Shown piece after piece: positions 10,786 to 22,224 of a stretch of DNA of 64,000 bases. A model generated the notes under the pieces. It had not been told where the DNA came from. It was given only the letters and a program-made list of their open reading frames with translations, and did no database searches. A program made the translations under genes and the position numbers. Positions within the stretch are counted from its first letter, which is position 1. Every line of letters begins with the position of its first letter. This DNA is from Dactylellina haptotyla (Eukaryota > Ascomycota > Orbiliomycetes > Orbiliales > Orbiliaceae). The stretch covers positions 2,294,001-2,358,000 of the forward strand of contig CM062382.1 of the NCBI GenBank assembly GCA_031310005.1, read 5' to 3'.

Positions 10786-13752
10786 ATGTCGAGCTTATGG
10801 CAGGAGGCTCGTGCCCCGGATGGGAGAACGTATTACTATAACACCCAGACGAAGGCGACGCAATGGCAGAAGCCGCTGGATATGATGGCTCCATTGGAGG
10901 TAGGTCCTTTTTTCTTTTTTACATCCGGTAATTGGACGGATACCGGGAAACACCGCTAACAATTGAGATTTTACAGCGGGCGATCAATGGCCAGCCTTGG
11001 CGAGAGTATACGACGCCAGAAGGCAAGAAGTATTGGTCCCACGTCGAAACTAAACAGAGTGTCTGGGACATGCCAGAGTCCTTCAAAACAGCCATCGATT
11101 CGGTCCAGAAACTGCCCAATCTCCCGCCAGCGCCCCAGTTCGTGGCCGGGGGTACTGCCAACTTCAACAACTCGATATACCAACCCTCCGGCTCCCACAG
11201 AGATCGTGACCGTGGAGACAGAGACCGGGACCGGGACGACCATACACCGACGGAACGGCCCAATGCTTCGAATGATGGCATGAATGCCGCGCGGGCATCG
11301 GCCATTTCGGCCGCTGCTATCAATGACAAGAACGAGTCCCAGTACCAAAACTCTGCCGATGCCGAGGCTGCTTTCTTCAAATTGCTCAAGAAAAACAACA
11401 TAGGTCCGGATTCTACATGGGAACAAGCCTTGAAGCTTGTCATCAAAGAGGCTGCGTATCGGGCAATCCGAGACCCCAGGGATCGAAAAGTCGCCTTTGA
11501 GAAGTATACCGCTGAGCTTCGTATGCAAGATCTCGAGAAGCAGAAGGACCGGATGACAAAATTGCGTCAAGACTTTACCACTATGCTGAAGAGTCACCCG
11601 GAGATTAAACATTACACTCGCTGGAGGTATGCATCCTACCAAGCCATCTCAATTCAAGCCTTTGCTCGTTGTACTGACAGTTTCTTTCATTAGGACCGCT
11701 CGCAAGTATATCGAGGGTGAAACTATCTTCCGATCTGCAGCCGACGATAACGAACGACGCGCCTTGTTCGAGGAGTACATTATCGAACTACGCAAGGAGG
11801 AACAGGAGCGTGAAGCAGCTGACAGAAGGCAGGCTATGGATGACCTGACGACTCTCTTGAAATCCATGAATCTTGAACCTTATACTCGCTGGTCAGAAGC
11901 CCAAAGCCTCATCCAGGAAAATGATAGCTTCAAATCTGAATCGAAATTCCAGGTGCTTTCGAAACTGGACGTCTTGAACGTGTTCGAGGGCCACATCAAG
12001 TTTCTCGAGCGTAGCTCGAACGATAACCGACAGAAGCAGAAACAGACGAAGCAGAGGAGAGAGCGGAAGAACCGCGAGGCTTTCGTCGTAAGTGCAATGA
12101 TCTTGACATTCGTTATATGCAAATCAAGGCTAACAGATCCGATTAGATTCTGCTTGACGAACTGCAAGCCAAGGGCAAGATCCGATCCGGTTGTAAATGG
12201 AAAGAAATACACCCCTTAATTAAGGATGATGAGCGGTATGATAATATGCTAGGGCAATCTGGTTCTACCCCGCTCGATCTGTTCTGGGACAAGGTCGAAG
12301 AAATCGAGAGAGAAGTCCGCAGCAAAAAGAATATTGTTATGGATATCTTGGAGGTATGAAGTCCGTTAAATTTAGTTCCCACGTGGTTATAGAAATTAAC
12401 TTGGATTTGGTCTGCAGGAGAAAAGATTTCAGGTATCGCCCAAAACAAACCTCGACGAGTTCATTCATATATTGCGTTCAGACCCCCGTGCTGCTCAATG
12501 GTCACATGAAGATTTTGTTACAGTTTTCGATAAGGTATGTAATCGGATTTCTGCTTGACTTGGTTTGGGGCTAACCTTTTGGCCTTCAGATTCACGAAAA
12601 ATCCATCAAACGCAGCGAAGAAGACCGCCACCAGGCGGATCGCCAGCAGAGACGTCGTGTAGATGCTCTACGTTCAGCTATCAAACACTTGGAGCCACCA
12701 GTGGTAGTCGGTGATACTTGGGAGAAAGTCCGGCCCCGTCTTACTAAAATGGAGGAATTTAAAGCTCTCGATTCCGAAGAACTTCGTCAGTCCGCGTTCG
12801 ATAAACTCATTCGACGTTTGAAAGAGAAATTGGATGACGATCGTGAACCAGATCGTAAAGAACGTAAGGGCAGCCGAGGAGCCGAGCGCACTGACAAAGG
12901 AGATCGCGATCGTGAGCGGGCTCGTACCCCCCGCGACCATGATAGAGACCACCACCGTGGCGATAGAGCGCGAGAGCGTGAGAAAGATCGCGATAGAGAA
13001 CGCAACGGACACCGTGCGCGAGGGGATCGTACTCCCGAGCCGGATGCATACGAAGCCGAGCGAAGACGGGCGGCTGGCGAACGCGAGCGCCAGCACTTGA
13101 AATCCGGTAGTTCTTTCCCCAGTGGGCGAACTGAACGAAGTGAGCGTGAAAGAGAGCGCGACAGAGATCGGGATCGTGAACGTGACCGCGAACGTGATCG
13201 TGACCGCGATAGGGACAGGGAACGATTTGATCGAGATCGTGAACGTGATGCGTACTGGGACCGAGATCGCGAAGAGAGGGAGCGAGAGAGAGAAGCCCGC
13301 CATTCTGTGAGTGTCTACGAAAGGGAGAGACGTGAGCGAGAAGAGGAACGTGAGAGATCATTCAGGGTCAGAGACCGCGACGACGTTGGTAACGGTATCC
13401 CTCGTCGTCGCGCTCGGCCATTGAGTCCTGGTGAGGAAAGCGACCTCGCCAGGAGAGAAGCTAAGGTTAGTTCTGCATTATAAGAGACATTCAATCTGCG
13501 ACCACATTTTGGATTAACGATCCTTTGCAGCGTTCAAGACATGAACGAGGTTCTTTCGAACGGATTCCAATAGACAGACCACCGACCCGGGAGGAACATT
13601 TCGATAAGCCGACCCCTAAGGAACTCGGAAAGGCTGTCAACCTTAATTACGGAGACGACCCGTCCCCTGTTTCTGCCCCAGCTCCTGCCCGTTCCACTTC
13701 AGCACCCCGTGCCGCTGATAACGCGAGCGAGGAAGGCGAAATTTCGGAGTGA
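10786..13752 (+). CDS. prp40: Pre-mRNA-processing factor Prp40 (U1 snRNP-associated, WW and FF domains)
   Basis: Spliceosomal scaffold that joins U1 snRNP to the branch-point proteins and to RNA polymerase II. Exons 10786-10899, 10977-11626, 11694-12087, 12147-12353, 12418-12534, 12590-13465 and 13531-13752 give 859 residues. WW1 spans about residues 4-33 (Trp5, Trp28) and WW2 about 44-72 (Trp46, Trp68). Both show the two-Trp and terminal Pro pattern, and the first intron falls between them. Several FF domains follow (about 160-600; typical strings are AFFKLLKKNNIGPDSTWE and FVTVFDKIHEKSIKR, the latter across a splice). The C-terminal third is dominated by Arg-Asp/Arg-Glu dipeptides (about 12840-13380), as in metazoan PRPF40A rather than yeast Prp40. 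It ends in EEGEISE. Confidence 0.95.
12840..13380 (+). repeat. Low-complexity Arg-Asp/Arg-Glu coding stretch in prp40
   Basis: Irregular repeats of CGN-GAN codons encode alternating Arg and acidic residues. RD/RE tracts in splicing proteins mimic phosphorylated RS domains and support weak protein-RNA and protein-protein contacts. Degenerate codon use keeps the DNA from being a simple tandem repeat. Confidence 0.8.
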
Positions 13753-15016
13753 ATAAGAACGAAAATCTTTTAACCACCGTACCTGACAATCTTGAAATGT
13801 TACGAGAAGCGCAAAATGCAAATGAGAAGTATATATTGTTATTTATTTTTTTATTGTATCCTAATCACGAGTTTTTATGTCACAGAAGAAAAGAAACCTC
13901 TTGATAATATCTACAATACAATTGTTTTTCTTGTTTCTTACTGGTGGGGAGGAAACGGCCGAAGCGGAGACGGGGATCGAGGGATCAAGATCAGTGGTGC
14001 GTAGTCTGCGATTTCCCTTGCAATGGTGGCATAGACAGATACTGTTGATGTAGAGGAACAGCACACGCGTTACGATATCACACCCTCAATGCATGGTTAT
14101 GATGGCAGTATCGGCTAGGGAAGGGAATGTAGTCATACGTGTGAAAAAGGCGTGTACGTTATACTCCCCTTTGGCTACTAACGTTATAACCGTACAAGCG
14201 CAGCAAATTGAATTCTTTAAACTCTCTTCTATTCCTTCTCTTTCTCCCTATACTTATATATATCTATAATTAATAAAATGTGCAAGCTGGTAAGTCACAG
14301 AATCAATCTTTGATATATTTAATACTAAGTTGAATACAACGACAAGTCCTTCTGATACGCCGGTTCGGGTTTTGATATACGACATCCGGGTACTTATATA
14401 GATAGCTAATCTTCAACAGATTTCTGTCTCTATCCCTTCCAATACTGAACGTATAACAGGTTAGCCACAGCTTTATTTTGCGGATCATGAGTAATCAATA
14501 TACAATACACCGCGATGGCCGTATGCTAGCCATGAGTATCCATGTACCATACGAGGAATACCCAGGATAGATGAATATAGCCGTTGTCGTATAAACTCTC
14601 CAGGCTCTGGAGCCCGAATGAAGCGTAGTCCGCATCCACCAGCCCATCTCCGGGCTAAATCCGTAACGAGGAAGCCCACCGTAGTTAGAATTACGTCGTT
14701 TCTCATTCGCCAGCGGGCTCGAGTCTGGTCGAATCGAGCAAACCTTCCTAATTTTGGCGTAGTCACAAAAAAATTCCACAAAGAAAAAAAAGACAACAGC
14801 TCAGCAACAACAAAAGCCCACCACAGCCAGGCACAGCCAGTCGGTGAAGACGCACAGCAGAGTCAGAAGAGCTCGTTTCGTTTTTATTACCCAGGAAATC
14901 CACCTCTTCTTTCCCCCCGGCATCTTCTTCAATAACCCCCCGACTGCCTCCCTCCGGGTACCAGTTATCGAAGTCCTCACTTTCGATCTCCCTCTCGCTG
15001 GTGCGACGCTTCCACC
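13753..15016. other. Intergenic: prp40 3' region and rli1 promoter
   Basis: AT-rich. No ORF with a recognisable product. Sequence just before the rli1 ATG is pyrimidine-rich. Confidence 0.6.
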
Positions 15017-17279
15017 ATGGCTGACAAGCTCACTCGGTATGACCTCATATATTAGGCTTCGTAAAAATCATGGCGGATACTAACGTTGAATGACCTACAG
15101 TGTTGCTATCGTTAGCAGCGATAAGGTCAGCTCCCATCGCATCCATCTCGACCTTTCACGGCCCTTTGCTAACCTTTCTCTTCCATCCAGTGTAAACCAA
15201 AGGTAGTCATGCGCACTCTTTCTGATATTACAATCTAATCTATGAACCCCGCTATCCCACATCTGATCCAAAGAGCTAGCGCTAAACGTCTCCCCCATTG
15301 ACATCTACAGAAATGCCGACAAGAATGCCGAAAAGCCTGCCCGGTCGTCAGATCGGGCAAGCTTTGTATCGAAGTCGATGCAAACTCTAAGATCGCCTTC
15401 ATCTCCGAGCGTCTGTGTATCGGTTGCGGTATCTGCCCCAAGAAATGCCCCTTCGGCGCCATCCACATCATCAACTTGCCGACAAATCTCGAGACTCAGG
15501 TCACCCATCGATACTCCGCAAACTCTTTCAAGCTGCACAGATTACCGACTCCTCGGCCGGGACAAGTTTTGGGATTGGTGGGCACAAACGGTATCGGAAA
15601 ATCGACCGCTTTGAAGATCTTGGCGGGAAAATTGATTCCCAACTTGGGCAGGTTCGATAACCCGCCAACCTGGGAGGATATCCTAAAGTACTTCCGTGGT
15701 AGCGAATTGCAAAATTACTTCCTAAAGGTGCTCGAAGAGAACCTTAAGGCTATTATCAAGCCTCAGTATGTCGACCAGCTCGCCAAGCTTTTCAAGGGTA
15801 AAGGGAAGCCTGTGGGTGAAATCTTGCAGAGCAAGAATGATCGTGACATTTTCGACCATGTCACAGATATTCTAGGTTTGTATTTTTTTTCTTCTCGTTT
15901 CGTGAGAATATATAAGTTGCGTTTAGCTAATAAATACACCCCGAATAGAACTTAAACAGGTTATCGACCGTGATGTCACATTGCTTTCCGGTGGAGAACT
16001 GCAACGTTTCGCCATTGCGATGGCCGTTATCCAGAAAGCCGATGTGTACATGTTTGACGAGCCTTCTTCCTTCCTTGATATCAAACAACGTCTCAAGGCC
16101 GCCAATACAATCCGCCAAATCGTGCAAGAAAACGACCAGGGATATGTCATTGTCGTAGAGCACGATTTGTCAGTCCTCGACTACCTTTCCGACTTCATTT
16201 GCGTTCTGTACGGTAAACCAGCCGTCTACGGTGTCGTTACACTCCCAGCCTCCGTAAGAGAAGGTATCAATATCTTCTTGGATGGTAACATCCCAACCGA
16301 GAACCTGCGTTTCAGAGAAGAATCGCTCCAGTTCAGAATAGCAGAGGCGGCGGACGAGTTTGCGGCCGACAGGAGCAGAGGATTCAAGTACCCATCCATG
16401 AAGAAAACCCAAGGAGACTTCACGCTGCAGGTCGATGCAGGTGAATTCACCGATTCCGAGATTATCGTCATGATGGGTGAGAATGGAACCGGAAAGACAA
16501 CTTTCTGTAAACTCTTGGCTGGTCTCGATGAACCCGATGCTACTTCCAATAAGGTCCCACAAATGTCCATTTCGTTGAAGCCCCAGACTATCACCGGAAA
16601 ATTCCCTGGAACTGTTCGACAACTTTTCTTCAAGAAGATCAAGGCGTCTTTCTTGAACCCTCAATTCCAAACTGATGTCTACAAGCCGCTCAAGATTGAA
16701 GACTTTATTGACCAGGAAGTTCAGAATCTCTCTGGTGGTGAACTTCAGAGAGTTGCTATCGTCCTCAGCTTGGGTAAACCAGCTGATATCTACGTCATCG
16801 ATGAACCTTCTGCGTACCTCGATTCCGAACAACGTATTATTGCCGCCAGGGTTATCAAGAGATTCATCATGCATGCCAAGAAGACCGCTTTTATCGTCGA
16901 GCACGATTTCATCATGGCTACTTATCTCGCCGATAGAGTTATCGTGTTTGAAGGTCAACCTTCCATCAATGCCAAGGCCACCAAGCCACAGTCGCTCCTC
17001 ACTGGTTGCAATCAGTTCTTGAAGTCCTTGGATGTCACGTAAGTTGTCTTATCTGGAACGTGAGCTAGTATATGTACTAATCTATCTGATTAGTTTCCGT
17101 CGTGATCCTGTTTCGTTTCGTCCTCGCATCAACAAGCTGAACAGTCAGCTTGACCAGGAACAGAAGCTTTCTGGAAACTACGTAAGTTTGATAAGCTCCC
17201 TTTCGCGAATTCTACATTCTTTATATACCTTTCCTAGAGTCTAACTTCCTTTCTTTAGTTCTTCCTCGAGGAGGTCTAA
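15017..17279 (+). CDS. rli1: Rli1/ABCE1, iron-sulfur ABC ATPase for ribosome recycling
   Basis: Essential cytosolic ATPase that splits ribosomes after termination and acts in initiation. Exons 15017-15036, 15101-15125, 15191-15202, 15311-15875, 15949-17038, 17094-17181 and 17259-17279 give 606 residues (yeast 608). The N-terminus has two 4Fe-4S binding sets: Cys16, 21, 25, 29 and Cys55, 58, 61, 65. NBD1 has Walker [10 protein letters not shown] (110-118), signature [11 protein letters not shown] and Walker [16 protein letters not shown]2 has [21 protein letters not shown] and [12 protein letters not shown]. The third exon is only 12 nt and encodes CKPK including Cys16; the last coding exon is 21 nt (FFLEEV and stop). 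These tiny exons are supported by exact agreement with the invariant family N-terminus. Confidence 0.97.
15191..15202 (+). other. 12-nt microexon of rli1
   Basis: Flanked by acceptor ATCCAG and donor GTAGTC. It encodes Cys-Lys-Pro-Lys. Without it the invariant CKPKKCRQEC motif and the first cluster ligand Cys16 are lost, though the frame is kept because 12 is divisible by three. Confidence 0.9.
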
Positions 17280-17912
17280 ACTCCATTTAATTATATAATC
17301 CAGCACAAGAGAGAAGGCTTGTTGCAAAAATGTGGAGTGGTAATCATATTCAAACGGCGTATATTTGGCAATTTTATCGTGCATTCTCCTTTTGAAGTTC
17401 CCCTCCTGGCGAATGCTTGGTCCTCATTACCATGCCCATGTAGCCACGGACGAATTGTCATATGATTGCCTTGAATGGGCAAGCTTGCAAGGTTCCATAA
17501 GCTGGAATTGATCGGCTTTTTTCCCTTCAAAGTCGGCCTTCTGTCTCGTTATTCACTTATAAAAGATGTAATCTATCATTTTCTTTTATATAAAAGTGCT
17601 ACGAATTAGATACCTAGCTACAATCGATTGTCGTTCATTTTCAGGTCCTCGGGATCACCTAACCAGTAAGAAATGGTCTGAAGTCTCACTGCTGCACCTA
17701 GGGAGTGAGGTGGAAGGAGCAAAATAATCTGCAATACTTTAAACCACCACGTTATCCTCATGGTTGTTCCGCCCACGCGCACAAATGAGAGTATAAAGAG
17801 CGGAATACTTACTCGGCTGGTATACACGCCAACCACTCAATCCCCACGCGAGAAAAATGGTCCAATCATTCCTTACCAACTTCTACGAAGACTTGCATAC
17901 CGAGTTCAAAAT
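17280..17912. other. Intergenic: rli1 3' region and promoter of the large secreted protein
   Basis: No gene expected here. The ORF of the next gene stays open upstream to an ATG at 17760, but the stretch carries a TATA-like element (17792-17798) and reads as promoter or leader. Confidence 0.6.
17792..17798 (+). promoter_or_regulatory. TATA-like box upstream of the large secreted protein
   Basis: TATAAAG lies 115 nt before the ATG at 17913. Its location inside the upstream extension of the same reading frame argues for translation starting at 17913, not 17760. Confidence 0.4.
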
Positions 17913-20900
17913 ATGACAAGAAGAATGGCAGCGAAAAATATATCTGTTATTTCTATCTTCACGAAAATTGTCCTTTTCTCTGGATTCATATCTCCGACGT
18001 TAGGATGGTACGACGAAGCCAGTGCTGGTGGTGATGGTTACTGGACCAGAACACTTCCATATCAAGATACGAACTCCGGAGAAGGCAATCTGAACCCAGC
18101 ACACGGGGGGCCCTATGAGTGCTCCGGCATGCCTACGCACGCTACGATGGATCCTCTAAACGGTGCTGTGGTTTGGAATGTCCAGACGGGATATTCACCG
18201 TTGGCAGTAGCATTTTATTCCGACGACTCCTGCGGTCGAAATCTTCAAGACCAAAAGCCTCTTGCAATCATGGTGCTAGACAAGCGTGCCATACTCGGAT
18301 TGCATATTGCAAACTTTGCCAAACTCGAGAGAGTTGTTCCTGTGCAACCACGTATAAGGAAGGCTATTACGAGATCTTTGCAGGCCATTGAAGTCAGTAA
18401 AGAAGTCCAACCGGGTGGTTTGCTCTACGGAATCGCCACAGAAGACCTTCCAGGCTCCATTGTCTTCTGGGACGTCGGACAGGGGCCTGGCGTGAGGAGG
18501 GTCGCAAGTAATGTATTGGGTTGGCTCAATGGACAGGTTTATGAAAAGTTGAATAAACCTGAATATAAGATTCAGTTTTTGCGAGAAATCATTGAAAGGG
18601 TTACCAACCCGCCGAAACAAATGACACCGCCAATGGTCAAGAATGTCATGCAATTGTCGACTTTCTTGAATTCAAAAGCTGGAATAGCTGGAGACAAGTT
18701 GATACTGCCGAGTCCAGGACAGTCCTATGCACAGAGCCTATCGCTGGCGATATTTAATGACGACTATGTCCCGAAACCAGTCTTTTCAGAACTCCCCCAA
18801 GGTACCGTGCCACCAGTGCGCCAACCTTCTCTCTTCGCCGGGTATGCTATACCAGACGATATGCTCGTACCACTACAAGCTCTTGAGAGGAAGCTTACAA
18901 CCGACAATAATCCCAATATTCCAATGCTTCCGGTTAATGTTGAGCAAATTCAAGCGATCTTCGACAGCCAGCCTGATAAAGCGGCATGGATCAGTAAGTT
19001 CGAGACTACAGAGCGAAGGCACCTGTTCGATCTCCTCGCCGTAGCGCAAATGCTTGCCCAGTGGAAGGAGGATGAAGAAGGAGCCCAACGTGGTAAATAT
19101 TCCCGGCCAAAATTATGGGCTCTCATCGACAAAAGTAAGATAGGGCCTGGTGTCGAAGAGAAGTTCAACGCGGCGAAAGATAAAAACCTATTTTATAGAA
19201 ATATGGAAGCCCACCAAAAAAGAAATATGGAAGCTTTGCGTCTTGCAGATGCGATATATCGGAAATGGCTCCTCGAACAAAATCAGGCTACGGCGAACAT
19301 GCCGAATACCCAGACTATGCTTCTTGAGCAGCCGCGGCCAGTGATAGACACACCGGCGCAGCAGGCATCTATGAAACCCACGCCGGTACAAAAAGAGCCT
19401 GTAGCGAATCCAGCAGTGCTACCGATGCCCAGTCATACCGTCCCAACGGTAGCTGAACGGCCGCTACCGATCGGATCTCGGTACCCACGGGCGTCATACC
19501 CAGCTCAGATCGTTCCAGATATCCATCCGACTACGCTTCCATCGGTGCCTCGACCTGAGCCAGGCCAAATACCGGTATCCGAAGTCCCAAATCCGAATAC
19601 TAACTGGGCTCAAATTTCATTGCCATCAAAGCCCGAAGTTCCTCCTAACGCAAATGCAAACCCACTTCCATATCTGGGTCTAAGACCAATACTACCCCGG
19701 CCAGACACGGCTCAGTCCTCTGAAGGTATTACTACCAATCCTCGCGTTATACAAGCCGGACCGCAAGTGAATACACCTTCCCGAGGACAAAACACCAACC
19801 TCGTCTCTCCTAAGACGCAGTCGCAAACCTCGAAGCCACAACCTGGAGCACAAAATCTACAAAATCTACAACCTCAGAGGTCATCAACCAAGTCTAGCGG
19901 TAAATCTAGTACTCCATCCAACCCCATATCTAATAGCCAATCCAACCCACAATCAAATCCCAATCTCAGTTTGCCCGCTAGTTCGCCACAAGACTTGCGC
20001 CAGAGTGTGCAATCGAATCCCCAGTCCAATACTCGCTCAAATCCGCAGCTTAGCAAGTCTCAACAGATTTCCCGCCCAGTTACAAACGCTCAATTTATGG
20101 GCCAGTTTCAACCAGCAGGTGGCTCTACGCCTCAGATGCAAATTGAAACTCCGGTTCAGCAAAATGTTCAGCCTAACGCTCAAGTTCAATCAAACACCCG
20201 GCAGAATCCTCAGCAGATTGCTCGACCATTTACTGAACAAAACTTCCAGCCTGGGATCCTGAAGAATATCAAACCGAATATTCCAACAAATTACCAGCCG
20301 GGTGCCCAGCCAAATCCTAGGACGATGAGCCAGTCTGGAAGCCTACCCAAGTCGATATCAGATACAAGTCCGACTGGTGGGTCTCTGACAAAAATTAAAC
20401 CTGGCCGGCCCCGAAAATCTGTACAGCCGACTTCCCCAGAAGGTATCGATTTCTACCCAGTTGCCAATAACGTTCCTCGAATAAAACCAGAAGTTCGAGT
20501 TGTCAGCCTGAACGATCTCGTTCTGCAAGAGCAGGAGGCACAAGGAAACCCAGGCGACGCTCCACAGAATCAAAATAACGCGATTCCGATTACTGAGCAG
20601 AACCTGCCGCAGCAGCAAACGCAGCAATCATCATTTGGAATATCGCTTGTGAGACCTAATGGAATAGGAGACCCAGTGGTGCGACTACAGCCAGAGACTA
20701 TCGAACAAACACAATTGGGGCCGGAAGGTATAGATGTACGCCCGGGAGACCCACGATCGCAACAAGCTATTGAAGCCACGACACAAATGGAACTCGAACC
20801 CGGCACATCTGGTTTACAGTCCGGCTCGGGGCTTGGGTCACAGAATTTCGTTTTCGACCTCAACCGGGAAGGCGAAGCCCTACAAGATCTCGCCAACTTC

Positions 20901-21485
20901 GACCCCCGAACAATGGAGAATATCAGAGAGAAAGCCGAGAAGGCCTTAGGAACCGCATATTTAAGCGGATCAGACGCACCAGCGGACGATAGTCCGGACA
21001 ATGAAAACGCCACCAATGACATCACCGAGGGGGGATTAATGCGGATACAATCACGACCGGCAGTGGGTCGGTCCGATATCCGAGCCGGCCCTCCTGTTAG
21101 ACAGGCGCTATCCCAATTCCAACAGGATCCGAACCGTCCAAGTACTCGCTACGGGGGGCAGCAACCTCCAACGCCGGTGCCTAGGTTCAGGGAAGTCCAA
21201 CAAGCGCAGGAAATGATGCAAATGCAGAACCCAGGACGGACACGCCAAGTTCTAGAAACGGTACGGGAAGCAGTTGAGACTGATGAATCTTATGAGCCAC
21301 CACCGCGTCGGAAGGGGTCGAGACCCGGTCCTCTGACAGAGGAGACAGTTGTAGCGACGGATCAGATTGTGGATCCGGCCACGGGGACATCGCAGACTGA
21401 AGTTAGCGGACATGAGGATGTAAGCTTCCCTTCAGCGTTGACGGGAGCGTTTGCGAACCCACGGGGTGGTCGTAGGCCAATGTAG
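17913..21485 (+). CDS. Large secreted protein of unknown function with Q/N/P/S-rich tail
   Basis: A single open exon of 1190 residues. I do not recognise the family. From ATG 17913 the protein begins with basic residues and a hydrophobic core (ISVISIFTKIVLFSGFIS) followed by a likely cleavage before GWYDE, a classical signal peptide; the longer frame from 17760 would bury it at residue 52. Residues about 35-480 look globular, with aromatic-rich segments (GGDGYWTRTLPY, IVFWDVGQGPGVRR), at least three cysteines in the first 70 mature residues, and a charged helical part (DKNLFYRNMEAHQKRNMEAL). From about 490 to the end the chain is low complexity: Pro, Gln, Asn, Ser, with SNPQSNP-like strings around residues 665-720, and no regular cysteines or membrane segment. 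Possible roles in wall or matrix are inference from composition only. Confidence 0.75.
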   Translation: MTRRMAAKNISVISIFTKIVLFSGFISPTLGWYDEASAGGDGYWTRTLPYQDTNSGEGNLNPAHGGPYECSGMPTHATMDPLNGAVVWNVQTGYSPLAVAFYSDDSCGRNLQDQKPLAIMVLDKRAILGLHIANFAKLERVVPVQPRIRKAITRSLQAIEVSKEVQPGGLLYGIATEDLPGSIVFWDVGQGPGVRRVASNVLGWLNGQVYEKLNKPEYKIQFLREIIERVTNPPKQMTPPMVKNVMQLSTFLNSKAGIAGDKLILPSPGQSYAQSLSLAIFNDDYVPKPVFSELPQGTVPPVRQPSLFAGYAIPDDMLVPLQALERKLTTDNNPNIPMLPVNVEQIQAIFDSQPDKAAWISKFETTERRHLFDLLAVAQMLAQWKEDEEGAQRGKYSRPKLWALIDKSKIGPGVEEKFNAAKDKNLFYRNMEAHQKRNMEALRLADAIYRKWLLEQNQATANMPNTQTMLLEQPRPVIDTPAQQASMKPTPVQKEPVANPAVLPMPSHTVPTVAERPLPIGSRYPRASYPAQIVPDIHPTTLPSVPRPEPGQIPVSEVPNPNTNWAQISLPSKPEVPPNANANPLPYLGLRPILPRPDTAQSSEGITTNPRVIQAGPQVNTPSRGQNTNLVSPKTQSQTSKPQPGAQNLQNLQPQRSSTKSSGKSSTPSNPISNSQSNPQSNPNLSLPASSPQDLRQSVQSNPQSNTRSNPQLSKSQQISRPVTNAQFMGQFQPAGGSTPQMQIETPVQQNVQPNAQVQSNTRQNPQQIARPFTEQNFQPGILKNIKPNIPTNYQPGAQPNPRTMSQSGSLPKSISDTSPTGGSLTKIKPGRPRKSVQPTSPEGIDFYPVANNVPRIKPEVRVVSLNDLVLQEQEAQGNPGDAPQNQNNAIPITEQNLPQQQTQQSSFGISLVRPNGIGDPVVRLQPETIEQTQLGPEGIDVRPGDPRSQQAIEATTQMELEPGTSGLQSGSGLGSQNFVFDLNREGEALQDLANFDPRTMENIREKAEKALGTAYLSGSDAPADDSPDNENATNDITEGGLMRIQSRPAVGRSDIRAGPPVRQALSQFQQDPNRPSTRYGGQQPPTPVPRFREVQQAQEMMQMQNPGRTRQVLETVREAVETDESYEPPPRRKGSRPGPLTEETVVATDQIVDPATGTSQTEVSGHEDVSFPSALTGAFANPRGGRRPM
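19310..21100 (+). repeat. Low-complexity Q/N/P/S-rich coding region
   Basis: Encodes the disordered tail of the secreted protein. Densest in Asn, Gln, Ser and Pro at about 19880-20330, where SNPQ-type motifs recur irregularly. Composition resembles prion-like domains but with much proline. Confidence 0.7.
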
Positions 21486-22224
21486 AGAGAGAATCTATTT
21501 TGTTGTGATTGTCATATGATTCAATATTTCTCAAAAAGAAATTCATATCCCGGAGAGACGTTTTTCCGATGGCAGTCAACCGAGGGAATATTTCTTATTT
21601 AGCAAGAGTTCCTCACTAGCACGTTGCATGTTTAGTAAACGTATAGATACAGTATGATCGCCAGGAATATTAATATGTTCGGAACCTGGTTCGCCCAAAT
21701 TTTTCTAGCGGTACAATAGCCTGCAGGAGCCATTGCCCAGAGCCTTGAATCGAGTTTATGTGATAAATTTGCGGGAAATTCAGTGAACCAACCTGAGCTC
21801 TCCAGAACCGCATCTCGGAATTTCCAAAAAAAAAAACCTTAAACTTTTGCTTTTGGGACTAGGGACCTTGTCAATGTCACAATGCATTAAACCTGGAACC
21901 CGAGTTTATAGTGTGAATAATATTAGTGATCAAAGCCCACCCGCAATTCTGTCTGGGCGAGCAGGGAATCTAAGCAACGTTACAACAAGACAAAGCGATT
22001 TCCTTTCGAACTCAATTCACAAAAACAACCGCGTGGGATCAAGATTGAAAGTATAACTAGCTTTATGCAGAAATTGGAAGTAGTATATAAGAAAGCGAGC
22101 ATTTCTACTTACGAAGAATTAAGAATCCAAGCCACAAGCCAACAAAGCATTATAAATTTCCAACCGTATTAAAAATCTCACGTATTTTGAATATATATAC
22201 CTATTTCCTCAATAATCTATAGCA
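21486..22224. other. Intergenic between two secreted-protein genes
   Basis: AT-rich, no supported gene. A TATATATA-rich stretch lies about 30 nt before the next ATG. Confidence 0.6.
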
